Shown one piece after another: positions 35,932-43,951 of a stretch of 64,000 bases of DNA. Location: contig NZ_WHOD01000066.1 in the NCBI RefSeq assembly GCF_013141765.1, positions 62,001-126,000 on the forward strand, given 5' to 3'. The stretch comes from Paenibacillus foliorum. Lineage in GTDB: Bacteria > Bacillota > Bacilli > Paenibacillales > NBRC-103111. Both the position numbers and the translations under genes were made by a program. The notes under the pieces are model-generated. The model searched no databases. It saw nothing but the letters and a program-made list of their open reading frames with translations, and had not been told where the DNA came from. Positions within the stretch are counted from its first letter, which is position 1. Each line of letters opens with the position of its first letter.

Positions 35932-36840
35932 ATGAGCGCAATGGACCATTACAAAGTGTTTTATTACACCGTGAAATGCGGGAGTATCACAAGAGCAGCG
36001 CAGGAACTCTATATAACGCAGCCCAGCGCCAGCTATGCTATGAAGCAATTGGAGGAGCAGCTTGGAGTTCGCTTGCTGGTGCGCAAGCCTAAGGGAGTGG
36101 AAATGACGGAGGAAGGCAAAGTACTGTACCATTTTGTCGAGCAGGCCTATGGATTGATTCTAGCGGGAGAACGTAAGATCAGCGAGATGAAATCGGTATT
36201 AAGCGGAACCATCCGTCTAGGAGCCAGCGATTCTCTGTGCAAGTATTATCTGCTCCCTTTTCTCGCTGAATTTCATAAAAAGGCACCCGAGGTGCGCATC
36301 TGTCTGTCACATGGAAAAACCGAGGATATTCTAAAACGGCTAGGCGACGGAGCTATCGATTGCGGCATTGTCCATCTGCCCGTGGATGACCGTATTCAGG
36401 TGCAGACAACCAAGACGATACAGGACTGCTTTGTTGCAGGTCCCGAGTATGCCCGATTAATGGAGTCACCCTTAACCCTTCAAGAACTGGTTAAAAACCC
36501 CTTCGTCATGCTCTCGGCTCACAGCCGTTCACGCACCTTTTTTCACGCCTTTCTCCACACCTATGGCATCGATGTAATACCCGACATTGAGCTCGGATCA
36601 GTGGATCTGCTGATTGAATTCGTACGTAAAGGGATGGGCGTCTCCATGCTCCCGAGGGATTTTGTCAAAGACGATTTAGAGGCTGGCACACTGATTGAAC
36701 TTAACGTAATCGAGCCCATTCCCTCCCGCTCTATAGGAGTTGTCACCTTGCCTGGCGGCACTCTGCCCATGGCTTCTTCGTTTTTTGTTAAAGAGCTAAC
36801 CGCACATTTGAAGCTAGTTGAAGTGAACGGAGTCGTTTGA
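35932..36840 (+). CDS. LysR-family regulator divergent from aroA
   Basis: 302 residues. The N-terminal winged HTH is CGSITRAAQELYITQPSASY, then AMKQLEEQLGVRLLVRKPKG. The effector domain (about 90-300) includes IRLGASDSLCKYYLLPFL, FVRKGMGVSMLPRDFV and the usual periplasmic-binding-like fold. LysR proteins normally control the adjacent divergent gene, here aroA, which implies an inducible EPSP synthase. ATG 35932 is preceded by AGAGGATCT. Confidence 0.9.
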   Translation: MSAMDHYKVFYYTVKCGSITRAAQELYITQPSASYAMKQLEEQLGVRLLVRKPKGVEMTEEGKVLYHFVEQAYGLILAGERKISEMKSVLSGTIRLGASDSLCKYYLLPFLAEFHKKAPEVRICLSHGKTEDILKRLGDGAIDCGIVHLPVDDRIQVQTTKTIQDCFVAGPEYARLMESPLTLQELVKNPFVMLSAHSRSRTFFHAFLHTYGIDVIPDIELGSVDLLIEFVRKGMGVSMLPRDFVKDDLEAGTLIELNVIEPIPSRSIGVVTLPGGTLPMASSFFVKELTAHLKLVEVNGVV

Positions 36841-36935
36841 ACTACACATTTAAGCCTAAAGTCCTAAATTTATCTTTATGTAAAAAGGATTTTCAGTTCT
36901 CCTGTCAAATACTATCCATTACAAAATATACATCT

Positions 36936-37021
36936 TCCGATGTCAAAGGCAAACCTACTCGAAAGGGAGGGACGCAAAGCCACGGGCCTAAGGTAATACT
37001 ATGGCAGCCGAGTTCCCAAAG
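36936..37021 (+). promoter_or_regulatory. c-di-GMP-I riboswitch (GEMM-I)
   Basis: The conserved core is nearly complete: GGCAAACC, then CTCGAAAGGGAGGGACG, CAAAGCC, GGGCCTAAGG, and ATGGCAGCCGAGTTCCC. These are the GNRA tetraloop stem, the c-di-GMP pocket and the receptor segment of GEMM-I RNAs. It lies just before an intrinsic terminator (37031-37058) and 100 bases before a GGDEF gene, so it should control transcription of that gene by c-di-GMP. Whether binding switches on or off was not worked out. Confidence 0.92.
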
Positions 37022-37030
37022 AAGGTTCTT

Positions 37031-37058
37031 AAAATCTACCTTTGGTAGATTTTTTGTT
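37031..37058 (+). terminator. Riboswitch expression-platform terminator
   Basis: AAAATCTACC-TTT-GGTAGATTTT, perfect 10-base stem, then TTGTTTTTT. It sits between the aptamer and the GGDEF start. Confidence 0.88.
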
Positions 37059-37117
37059 TTTTCAGAGCTTCGGAAATGTATAAAAGTGGGACATATGCAG
37101 TTTGAATGGGAGAATCC

Positions 37118-38881
37118 ATGATGATGACTTACAGCAAACTTCAGACAAAAATAACAATTATGCTTGTGATTATTTTGACTGTCTCCATCGGATTAAACAA
37201 TGTCATTGGCACTTATTTTTTTCAAAAACAATACTACGAAGTGCTGGAGGAACAAATTCTAGTCATAGGGCAAAGTCTGAAAAATCAATTAGACCACATT
37301 CATTCATTCGGATTCACAGAAAAAAATCTCGTTGGATTTGATGAGCTATGCAAAGAAATAATCTGGAAACATAAAGAGATTTCATTAGTTTATGTGGCAG
37401 ACACCGATGGCCAAGTACTTTTTAAGAGTAAAAATCAAGAGAATACCACTATGTTGGATATCCCTGAGCTTTTAGAAGCTGTTAGATTGAGTAAGGAAGG
37501 CGTTATTTCTTATACCCACCAAGGCAATTCCTATTTGGGCGCAGTTATTCCGTTCCTTAATACAGATAAGACACATTACGAAGGTTCCGTTGTGGTTATT
37601 GTGGAAAGTAACAAAATTAATCACAAGCTATTTTCACTCTATAAATACCCTGTGCTTCTTACGCTGCTGTTTTTCATCCTTTCCTTCTTCCTTATTATGT
37701 TAACTCTGTCTAATTGGGTCACAAATCCGCTTAAGAGTATGGTTCTGCATATGAATGAGGCGGCCGCTGGTAATTTACGCAGCTATGCGAATACAACTGC
37801 ACGGGATGAAATTGGCCAGTTAGGCCAGGTGTTTAATCGCATGCTGAAGCAAATCTCTGAGCTGGTAGTGCAAACTGCACAAACCATTGAGCTGGAGAGC
37901 CGTTATAACGCGGAGTTTAAACAAAGGAAAGACGGGGAGGCACTGAGGCATGCTATTTCTTCGGTCAGCTCGACGTTGGATGAACGGGAGGTTAATGAGC
38001 GTATCCTAACTTCGTTAAGGGAGCTTGTTCCTTACACCAGCTCTACTTTATGGATTCAGCATTACGATATGCTGACTTCCATGATGACCAGATATGATGA
38101 GTCTTCTAATGGTTACAAAGACATTGAATACGCGGAGCAGCATGCTCGTGAAATGTTCAGCTTGCTGCAGCAGCAAGAGCAGCCGTTTGTGAAAGAAACG
38201 AACCGCATCCACTTCCTCTACTTGCCTATCTTAATTGAAAGCAATGTTCAAGGGATGATCATTGTGCAGAACGGCGGCTCCTATACTCAAAGCGATGTGA
38301 ATATAGCCTTTACCTACACCAGTCAAGTAGGAAGCTATATTCAGAATGCTCGGCTGTATCGTCAAATGCAGCGGCTGGCTGCGACAGATGTATTGACTGG
38401 CATTTATAACCGACGTCATTTCTTCGATCAGGCCTTCCGCGTCTTCCAGCAATCCGTTCATACGAACAGTCATCTCGGTATAATTATGTTCGACGTTGAC
38501 CATTTCAAAGGGGTCAACGACCAGTATGGGCATCCTGTCGGCGACCTGGTGCTGGCCTCTGTTGCTGGGCGTGTCAGCTCCTACCTGCTGAATGACGAAT
38601 CACAGACCTTCGGCCGTTACGGCGGTGAAGAGTTCATAATCCTGATCAACGGCACCTCTGACGAGTGGCTTCAAGCATTAGCTGAACAAATTCGCAGAGG
38701 GATAAGCGAAATGAGCTTCCCCACTAGCCACGGAGACTTGCGGGTGACTGCCAGCCTTGGTATCGCTTGCCGGAATGAGCAAGCAGAAACGCTAGAGAAG
38801 CTGCTAAAGTTGGCGGACACCGCTTTGTACAAGGCCAAAGCAAGCGGGCGCAATTGTGTAGCTGTGACCGATGACCACTAG
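37118..38881 (+). CDS. Membrane diguanylate cyclase: sensor, HAMP, GAF, GGDEF
   Basis: 587 residues. Makes c-di-GMP from two GTP. TM1 is about 10-31, an extracellular Cache-like domain about 32-170, TM2 about 178-198, HAMP about 199-250, GAF about 280-415, and GGDEF 425-580 with active site YGGEEF (GGEEF at 502-506). DVDHFKGVNDQYGH and SLGIA are also in place. The inhibitory RxxD site expected five residues before GGEEF is absent (DESQ), so product feedback is probably not on the enzyme. The upstream c-di-GMP riboswitch may supply feedback instead. The start is ATG 37118 (GGGAG 5 bases upstream); two further ATGs follow in frame. Confidence 0.92.
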   Translation: MMMTYSKLQTKITIMLVIILTVSIGLNNVIGTYFFQKQYYEVLEEQILVIGQSLKNQLDHIHSFGFTEKNLVGFDELCKEIIWKHKEISLVYVADTDGQVLFKSKNQENTTMLDIPELLEAVRLSKEGVISYTHQGNSYLGAVIPFLNTDKTHYEGSVVVIVESNKINHKLFSLYKYPVLLTLLFFILSFFLIMLTLSNWVTNPLKSMVLHMNEAAAGNLRSYANTTARDEIGQLGQVFNRMLKQISELVVQTAQTIELESRYNAEFKQRKDGEALRHAISSVSSTLDEREVNERILTSLRELVPYTSSTLWIQHYDMLTSMMTRYDESSNGYKDIEYAEQHAREMFSLLQQQEQPFVKETNRIHFLYLPILIESNVQGMIIVQNGGSYTQSDVNIAFTYTSQVGSYIQNARLYRQMQRLAATDVLTGIYNRRHFFDQAFRVFQQSVHTNSHLGIIMFDVDHFKGVNDQYGHPVGDLVLASVAGRVSSYLLNDESQTFGRYGGEEFIILINGTSDEWLQALAEQIRRGISEMSFPTSHGDLRVTASLGIACRNEQAETLEKLLKLADTALYKAKASGRNCVAVTDDH

Positions 38882-38909
38882 AGCCTATAGAACAGTTTAG
38901 TTTAAGTCA

Positions 38910-39791
38910 CTAGTCCAGCCCCTCTGAAGTCGTATCCTCATCTTCTGTCATGGTTGTTTTCCCGGATGCCTTGCGATATTCGGATGGTGACATACCAGTC
39001 TGCTTTCTAAATAGCCGTGAGAAATAATAGAGCTCCATCCCAATTCCTTCAGCGATATTGGATATCGACAATTCAGTGGTGGCAAGTAAGCGGCGGGCTT
39101 TCTCCAGCCGCTTTTTGTTTACATACATAATCGGAGATAAGCCCATCATCGATTTAAAGTAGTTCATGAAATAATTAGGGTGAAAATGCACCAGCTTTGC
39201 CAATTCATCAACCGTCATCGACTCTGCCAGATGGCTTTCAATGTAGGAAAGCACACTATTGATTTTTGAATTAGTTGTCGTCGCAGTCAAATGCAGCTCA
39301 TCCACGGAGGACTGCTCGATATACTCGGAAATGATCTCAAACAGGATCGATTTAATACGCAGCGGAGCTGACACCGCATTGCTGTTGTGCAGCTCGATCA
39401 ATTCTTGGAATTGGCGCTCCAGCTTCTGCTCATCGCTCACTTCAATCCAATGCGGCAGCTCCAGCATTTGGAACAGGTTGATATCCCCCATGGTCGCCGA
39501 GAAATGACACCACAGCTTCCCCAATGTATTGTCCTCATTTACAGGCGAGTACGACAGCTTCATTCCTGCAGGCAGCAAATAAAGCTGGCCCTTGCGCGGA
39601 CTGTAGTCTTTACCTCGAATATGGATCCACCCTTCACCCTCACGGATAAAATAGAACCGATTCACATCCGTCATCATATTCATGGCCCGCCAATTTTGCC
39701 CAGTTTTCGTATAATGCGCTGTTTGCAGCGTTATCTGTGTATTTTCTAAATAGCTGCGAATCAGCTGCAGCTGCAGCTTATCCTGATCCAT
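38910..39791 (-). CDS. AraC-family regulator beside PhyH genes
   Basis: About 293 residues from ATG 39791; ATG 39800 and GTG 39830 are alternatives, but their binding sites are weak. The sensor half has NRFYFIREGEGWIHIRG and the KGQLYLLPAGMKLSY cupin segment. The C-terminal HTH pair is VDELAKLVHFHPNYFMNYFK and ISNIAEGIGMELYYFSRLFR, with GMSPSEYRK. The Ser/Thr/Glu-rich tail is unusual. It is divergent from the hypothetical/PhyH pair and likely activates it. Confidence 0.88.
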   Translation of the reverse strand: MDQDKLQLQLIRSYLENTQITLQTAHYTKTGQNWRAMNMMTDVNRFYFIREGEGWIHIRGKDYSPRKGQLYLLPAGMKLSYSPVNEDNTLGKLWCHFSATMGDINLFQMLELPHWIEVSDEQKLERQFQELIELHNSNAVSAPLRIKSILFEIISEYIEQSSVDELHLTATTTNSKINSVLSYIESHLAESMTVDELAKLVHFHPNYFMNYFKSMMGLSPIMYVNKKRLEKARRLLATTELSISNIAEGIGMELYYFSRLFRKQTGMSPSEYRKASGKTTMTEDEDTTSEGLD

Positions 39792-40141
39792 TTCATCCAT
39801 CCCTTTGTACTGTAAATTCGCAGAACTCACATTTTTTCTTTTTCTTCAACGGACATATGTAACTTATCAGCCGATAACACCTTAGCTTTGTGCAAATGTT
39901 TGCTATTATCATACATCCTCACAGCCTCATTTGCATACTACAATATGTACATAAGGCAACGGTTTTCTCACGAGAACCAAATCCGTTTTGCTAATAGAAA
40001 ATCCAGACCATGTTTTACGTAGAAAGTACTGCTAAAGCAAAACTCAGACCACAGTTACGATGCAAATTTTACGGTAATATTCAGTCCATGCTTACGATGC
40101 TGGTTTCGCCAAAGCGAAACCCTTAGGAGGAAAACAAAACC
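39792..40141. other. Divergent control region with leader motif
   Basis: About 350 bases between the AraC gene and the PhyH pair. It contains the leader motif at 40026-40138. No gene seen. Confidence 0.5.
40026..40138 (+). repeat. 5' leader motif, copy 1
   Basis: Segments GTACT...GCT, AAACTCAG, TGCTTACGA.GC, TCGCC and AGGAGGA occur in the same order at 63381-63467, just ahead of another start codon. The unit before it, AGTTACGATGCAAATTTTACG, looks like an internal partial duplicate. Confidence 0.6.
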
Positions 40142-40432
40142 ATGAGTGTAACCCGTCAGAAAATTTTAGTTTTGCACTTGGCAGATCCAGATCTCGAATC
40201 CCGCACCGTTGCTTGGGCGCTGTACGACAGCACCATTCCAAAGGGACAGCTCCAAATGAACACAGGCGATTCCAACGAGCCGCTGTATGCTTCCGTACTG
40301 GATGCGATGCGTGATGGCTGGAACGTCATTCAACTACCGTCTATGCCGATCTTTCTAAGCGGCTTTGAGCATGAACAAGGGCATCTGCCTTATGAATATG
40401 TTTTAGAAAAGAAGGTGACTATCCATGAGTAG
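40142..40432 (+). CDS. Small hypothetical protein upstream of PhyH
   Basis: 96 residues with TTAGGAGGA 9 bases before the ATG. It starts MSVTRQKILVLHLADPDLES and is soluble, alpha/beta. Two segments, LYASVLDAMRDGWNVIQLP and PYEYVLEKKVT, suggest a small dimeric or ferredoxin-like fold, but I cannot name the family. The stop overlaps the PhyH start by 8 bases, so the two are translationally coupled and probably act together. Confidence 0.7.
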   Translation: MSVTRQKILVLHLADPDLESRTVAWALYDSTIPKGQLQMNTGDSNEPLYASVLDAMRDGWNVIQLPSMPIFLSGFEHEQGHLPYEYVLEKKVTIHE

Positions 40433-41213
40433 CGTTGATAAGAAGCATCTTTTAACGGCTAAACAAATGGCCGATTTTGCTGTGAACGGTTTTTTGAAGC
40501 TTGATGAGATCGTGCCGCAAGAGCTGAATGAAGCCGCTTATAAAGAGCAGCGTGAATTTCAAGGCAACGGCTCCACTTATTGGAATGAATCAAGTATTAT
40601 CCGCGAGATTTTTGACCTGCCGCAGGTCAAGGGCGCGATTCAGAGCTTTGTTGGCCAATACCCGATCTATGACCATTCTTTTATGCATATTGTACGGGCC
40701 AAACACCTGAAAGGGCAATTCTATCACGCTGATTCTGTTATTGATACTCGGCCGTTCGGCTTTGATATTCAAGCCTTCTATTTCTCTCATGATGCTCCCG
40801 ATGAAATGGGCCCAACCCTGGTCCTTCCTGGCTCCCACTTGCGCAAGGTGAGCAACGGCAGCATTGCCCGCTACAAAAACATCGTTGGCCAAAAGCGGAT
40901 GGTATCCAAAGCCGGATCGATCGGCTTCCTTCACCATGGTATTTGGCATTGCGCGCAGCCGAATCACACCGACGATACACGTTATGTGTTCAAGCTGCGT
41001 CTTCGTCCCGGTCAAGAGCAGCGCAGCTTGTTTAACACCGATGATTACAACAGTCCGGAAGTACGCGATGTGTTCAAAAAAGCGTACCATCCATGGTGCG
41101 GAGATGAAGCACGCGTCAACCAGATTCAAACCGCCAAGTTCTGGCGTTACCTGTGCGGCGACGATAAGGTGGACACCTCATTCGAAGGCGTGCTGACGCG
41201 GATGGGACAATAG
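40425..41213 (+). CDS. Phytanoyl-CoA dioxygenase (PhyH) family oxygenase
   Basis: 262 residues. Fe(II)/2-oxoglutarate-dependent oxygenase of double-stranded beta-helix fold. The metal motif HAD (101-103) is followed by a distal His in HHGIWHCAQPN (His 175) and an Arg (186, TRYVF) to hold 2-oxoglutarate. LPGSHLRKV is a typical family block. The substrate is unknown; relatives hydroxylate lipids, ectoine and natural products. It overlaps the preceding small gene and is under a divergent AraC regulator. Confidence 0.88.
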   Translation: MSSVDKKHLLTAKQMADFAVNGFLKLDEIVPQELNEAAYKEQREFQGNGSTYWNESSIIREIFDLPQVKGAIQSFVGQYPIYDHSFMHIVRAKHLKGQFYHADSVIDTRPFGFDIQAFYFSHDAPDEMGPTLVLPGSHLRKVSNGSIARYKNIVGQKRMVSKAGSIGFLHHGIWHCAQPNHTDDTRYVFKLRLRPGQEQRSLFNTDDYNSPEVRDVFKKAYHPWCGDEARVNQIQTAKFWRYLCGDDKVDTSFEGVLTRMGQ

Positions 41214-41290
41214 TTTCTAATAATGTATGCCTTTGAAAAAGAGGCTCAACCTCAGCATCAGTGCTTAACCCTCTTTCGATCAACAAACAG

Positions 41291-41544
41291 CCTGCACGAA
41301 TTCCTGCAAACCTGCAGTTATTTTCTACTGAAATTGCTGCTTAGAGGAAAAAACTGCGAAAGTGCAGCAATTTCCATGCAAAAGAGTCCGTTTTCAGCTA
41401 AGAATGAAAAATAGATGCATATTTGCATGAATTCTCGAAGATGCTGATAAAGCTTCCAAAAGGCTGTATAGATGCAGGTTTTGGGGGAGGCAATAGCTTC
41501 GAATATCTCATGTGCTCTGCCATTACCGCTCATAGAGTCTTGCC
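41291..41544 (+). repeat. Dispersed non-coding repeat family A, copy 1
   Basis: About 250 bases that align end to end with 61665-61920. Shared words include CTGCAGTTATTTT (one difference), GTGCAGCAATT / GTACAGCAATT, CATGCAAA, ATTTGCATGAATTC, ATGCAGGTTT and GGCAATAG. Both copies lack coding capacity beyond chance frames and lie just past a plus-strand gene. Confidence 0.85.
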
Positions 41545-41640
41545 AAGGGCTGAGCTAAGTACGGAGCTGAAATCGAATGACTTCGGCAAGCGCTGATTTC
41601 AGTTTTATGCCGACAAATAATTATTAAACCCTTCGAACAA

Positions 41641-41682
41641 AAAAAACCAGTCCAAACACAAAATGTGCTAGACTGGTTTTTT
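41641..41682. terminator. Bidirectional terminator
   Basis: AAAACCAGTC / GACTGGTTTT stem with the inner pair ACAC/GTGT, flanked by A and T tracts. It lies downstream of repeat A. Confidence 0.85.
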
Positions 41683-41864
41683 CTTTATTTCACTATCGCA
41701 TTTGCATTATCTTCCAAGCTGCATATCGCTCTCTCTACCAGAGCTGTGTCGATATCAGCACACCATCATTATCCGAAACTAGTACCTCGCTAGTTCTGCC
41801 GTTTTCTGATATTACCACACCACTGCATGACACTTCAGTCAGTCTTACAACCTTTATCGAGTAT
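41683..41864. other. Gap before the toroid-like gene
   Basis: Together with repeat A this makes a 650-base gene-free stretch. Nothing else is recognised. Confidence 0.4.
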
Positions 41865-43001
41865 TTAAACCAAACGAGCCTCTATGGCGCTTCGGAATTT
41901 ACGGGCATACTCCAGAGGGAGATGGTCGAAACCGCCGAGCTCATAGCCAATCTGGCGAATCCAGATCGCCTGCGTCCCCGCATTCATATCGCCCTCTACA
42001 CGGCCGAGACCAATTGGCACAGCTGCCGGCATGTACGGATAAAACTCTCCTTCCTTCACCTGCGCCACATTCGGTGCAGGGGGAGAATGCTTCAGCTCCC
42101 GTGAGAAACCGCCATCGGAACGAAGAAGCTTTTTCATATTAGCGACAGAGATGCGCATAATTTCGGCATATTCGTCCGCAGGCACCTTCAACTCCTCGCG
42201 GAATGCCTCCAGCAAATCAAGAGGATTGCGAATCCAACACATATCAATCGCTTCCTCCGTCCTCAAGCACAGCTGAATCGTACGATAGATACGGTCAAGA
42301 TGAGGTACCGGTACCCCGAAGCGCTTATAAAACATGTTGAGTTTAAATGTCCCTGAGATGCGAATATACAGGTTGCCCCCTCCCCACAGCCCTGTTTCCT
42401 GATCTTGGATGGATGCGAAATAAGCGGCTGCCGCTTCCACATAACTACGTCGGTCTTGTTCATTCAGCGCCGCCACATGGTGATTAGGTGCACACATAAG
42501 GTCGCAGCCTCTCCAGCTGTTGCGCAGGTCGACGCTTTTCAGCCAGTCCACGTAGGCATCAGCAGATTGCATGAACACAGGTGGCTCCTGCTTGATATGA
42601 GGCAATGTATAAAGCGGCTGTCCGCCGAGCTTCTGTAATGAACGTGTGCTGTAACCCAGCGCCCGCCCCACCATCACTTCATCCTTGCGCATATTGTCAT
42701 CCTTATCGTAAAAGTACCCCGAATCCGGATCCTGCTTTTTTTGAAAAAAAGCGATCAGTCCTTCCCGTACACGCTCAGGAAGCTCGTGCAACAGCCCAGA
42801 CCTCTCGATAATATTCACCGCCTGGGCGCTCGACTCAATATCCGGTATGAAGTTGTCCATGTCATAGGAGCTATGTGCATAATAAAATCCGCCCGATGCC
42901 GGATCATATTGACCTGCCAGCCATTCGTAAAATGAGACGAACAGCGTATCAAGTTCACCCAGTTGTTCCTTAATCTCTTCTTTAGCCGTATTCGTATTCA
43001 T
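41865..43001 (-). CDS. Unknown alpha/alpha-toroid-like protein
   Basis: 378 residues from ATG 43001 (GAGGAGA upstream); the frame extends 60 codons further but without a binding site. Repeated segments DPASGGFYYAH, DPDSGYFYDKDD, DQETGLWGGGN and SDGGFSRE, each after an amphipathic helix, are the signature of prenyltransferase/squalene-cyclase-like toroid folds. There is no DxDD cyclase motif and no signal peptide. Possible roles are sugar or terpene chemistry; not resolved. Confidence 0.6.
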   Translation of the reverse strand: MNTNTAKEEIKEQLGELDTLFVSFYEWLAGQYDPASGGFYYAHSSYDMDNFIPDIESSAQAVNIIERSGLLHELPERVREGLIAFFQKKQDPDSGYFYDKDDNMRKDEVMVGRALGYSTRSLQKLGGQPLYTLPHIKQEPPVFMQSADAYVDWLKSVDLRNSWRGCDLMCAPNHHVAALNEQDRRSYVEAAAAYFASIQDQETGLWGGGNLYIRISGTFKLNMFYKRFGVPVPHLDRIYRTIQLCLRTEEAIDMCWIRNPLDLLEAFREELKVPADEYAEIMRISVANMKKLLRSDGGFSRELKHSPPAPNVAQVKEGEFYPYMPAAVPIGLGRVEGDMNAGTQAIWIRQIGYELGGFDHLPLEYARKFRSAIEARLV

Positions 43002-43074
43002 TCTTCGTCTCTCCTCTTCCAAAGGTTGAACAGCTTCCCCGCAATCGTCTATGAAAACGAAAACGGATGCATAA

Positions 43075-43248
43075 CTAATGTCTTCTTTTTCTTGCTTCCA
43101 ATTCCTTCTTAAGCGCAATTTCAACTGATTCAGCAAGAATATCGAATTTCTCTGCGATGGTGTATGTAAGGTTCTCCCCACAATAAGAACAATCTATTTG
43201 TTGAAGTTGAAGTTCAATAGGTTTAAGACAATTAGGACACTTAATCAT
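43075..43248 (-). CDS. 57-residue zinc-ribbon protein
   Basis: Minus-strand frame from ATG 43248. It starts MIKCPNCLKPIELQLQQIDC and continues SYCGEN, so CxxC-x13-CxxC forms a treble-clef zinc ribbon. A helical tail, IAEKFDILAESVEIALKKEL, ends in basic residues. AAAGGA lies about 13 bases upstream. Small ribbons of this kind often bind nucleic acid or partner proteins; the exact role is unknown. The gene lies 74 bases upstream of the toroid-like gene in the same direction. Confidence 0.7.
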   Translation of the reverse strand: MIKCPNCLKPIELQLQQIDCSYCGENLTYTIAEKFDILAESVEIALKKELEARKRRH

Positions 43249-43318
43249 TATGTATGCACATCCTTTGAACTTAATAGTTATAGTTTATATCGGCCAATAT
43301 CTTATTGTGTATGAATAC

Positions 43319-43723
43319 TTATACCCGTTCCCGTTCAAAAGCAACAATCCAATCGCCTTGAACAGCGGCATACCCTTCGTCTCCCTCGATAACAAGTCCG
43401 AACAAGCTTTTCACATCAAGGTATTCTTTCCGTGAGCCGTCATCGAACTCCAGTGTAATATAGTAATAGGTCCTGGCGGAATTTACAGGATGCATGCCAC
43501 CGTTGCTATTACTGTGATGGCTCGTATGGTTACGAACCTCCATCCTCTTAGCTACCACCCTGGCAAAGGCAGATTGTCGCGGCGCCCTCGCATTTTTGAA
43601 ATAACGCGCTCCGTTGGTAACGATGCCAACAATGACTATCACAAACACAATCACTATCAAAATAGGAATAATAGTAAACATCAATCCAAAACCCCCGCCC
43701 AAGGACGGTCCGGTGTCAAACAT
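43319..43723 (-). CDS. DUF2500 membrane-anchored protein
   Basis: 134 residues. A single TM helix near the N-terminus (MFTIIPILIVIVFVIVIVGI, about 15-34) is followed by a soluble domain with ARVVAKRMEVRNHTS, YYYITLEFDDGSRKEYLDV and GDWIVAFER, matching the DUF2500 layout. Function unknown; probably faces outward or is peripheral to the membrane. Good AGGAAAAA site. It probably stands alone. Confidence 0.8.
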   Translation of the reverse strand: MFDTGPSLGGGFGLMFTIIPILIVIVFVIVIVGIVTNGARYFKNARAPRQSAFARVVAKRMEVRNHTSHHSNSNGGMHPVNSARTYYYITLEFDDGSRKEYLDVKSLFGLVIEGDEGYAAVQGDWIVAFERERV

Positions 43724-43850
43724 ACAATTTTTCCTCCAATCTCGAAACTAGTTGCCTATATATACGTGAGTACAGCTCACTTTGTTTCCGCATCTTCTGA
43801 TAAAATCTGGTAAATGCTGCTGATCAAATGGAGCTGATCCAGCTCAATCA

Positions 43851-43891
43851 AAACTACCTCATTCATTTTTTGCCAAATGAGGTAGTTTTTC
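43851..43891. terminator. Bidirectional-looking hairpin before the MATE-like gene
   Basis: AACTACCTCATT / AATGAGGTAGTT, perfect 12-base stem, followed by TTTT on the plus strand. It lies 60 bases before the next start and may shield that gene from upstream transcription. Confidence 0.75.
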
Positions 43892-43951
43892 TGAGAGATT
43901 CACCTTACAATGAATGTAACCTATAATGCTAGCGGGAAGGATCTTTAGAAC

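Noticed and set aside
41318..41533. 71-codon minus-strand frame inside repeat A
   Set aside because: It is part of a non-coding repeat; the other copy does not keep the frame.
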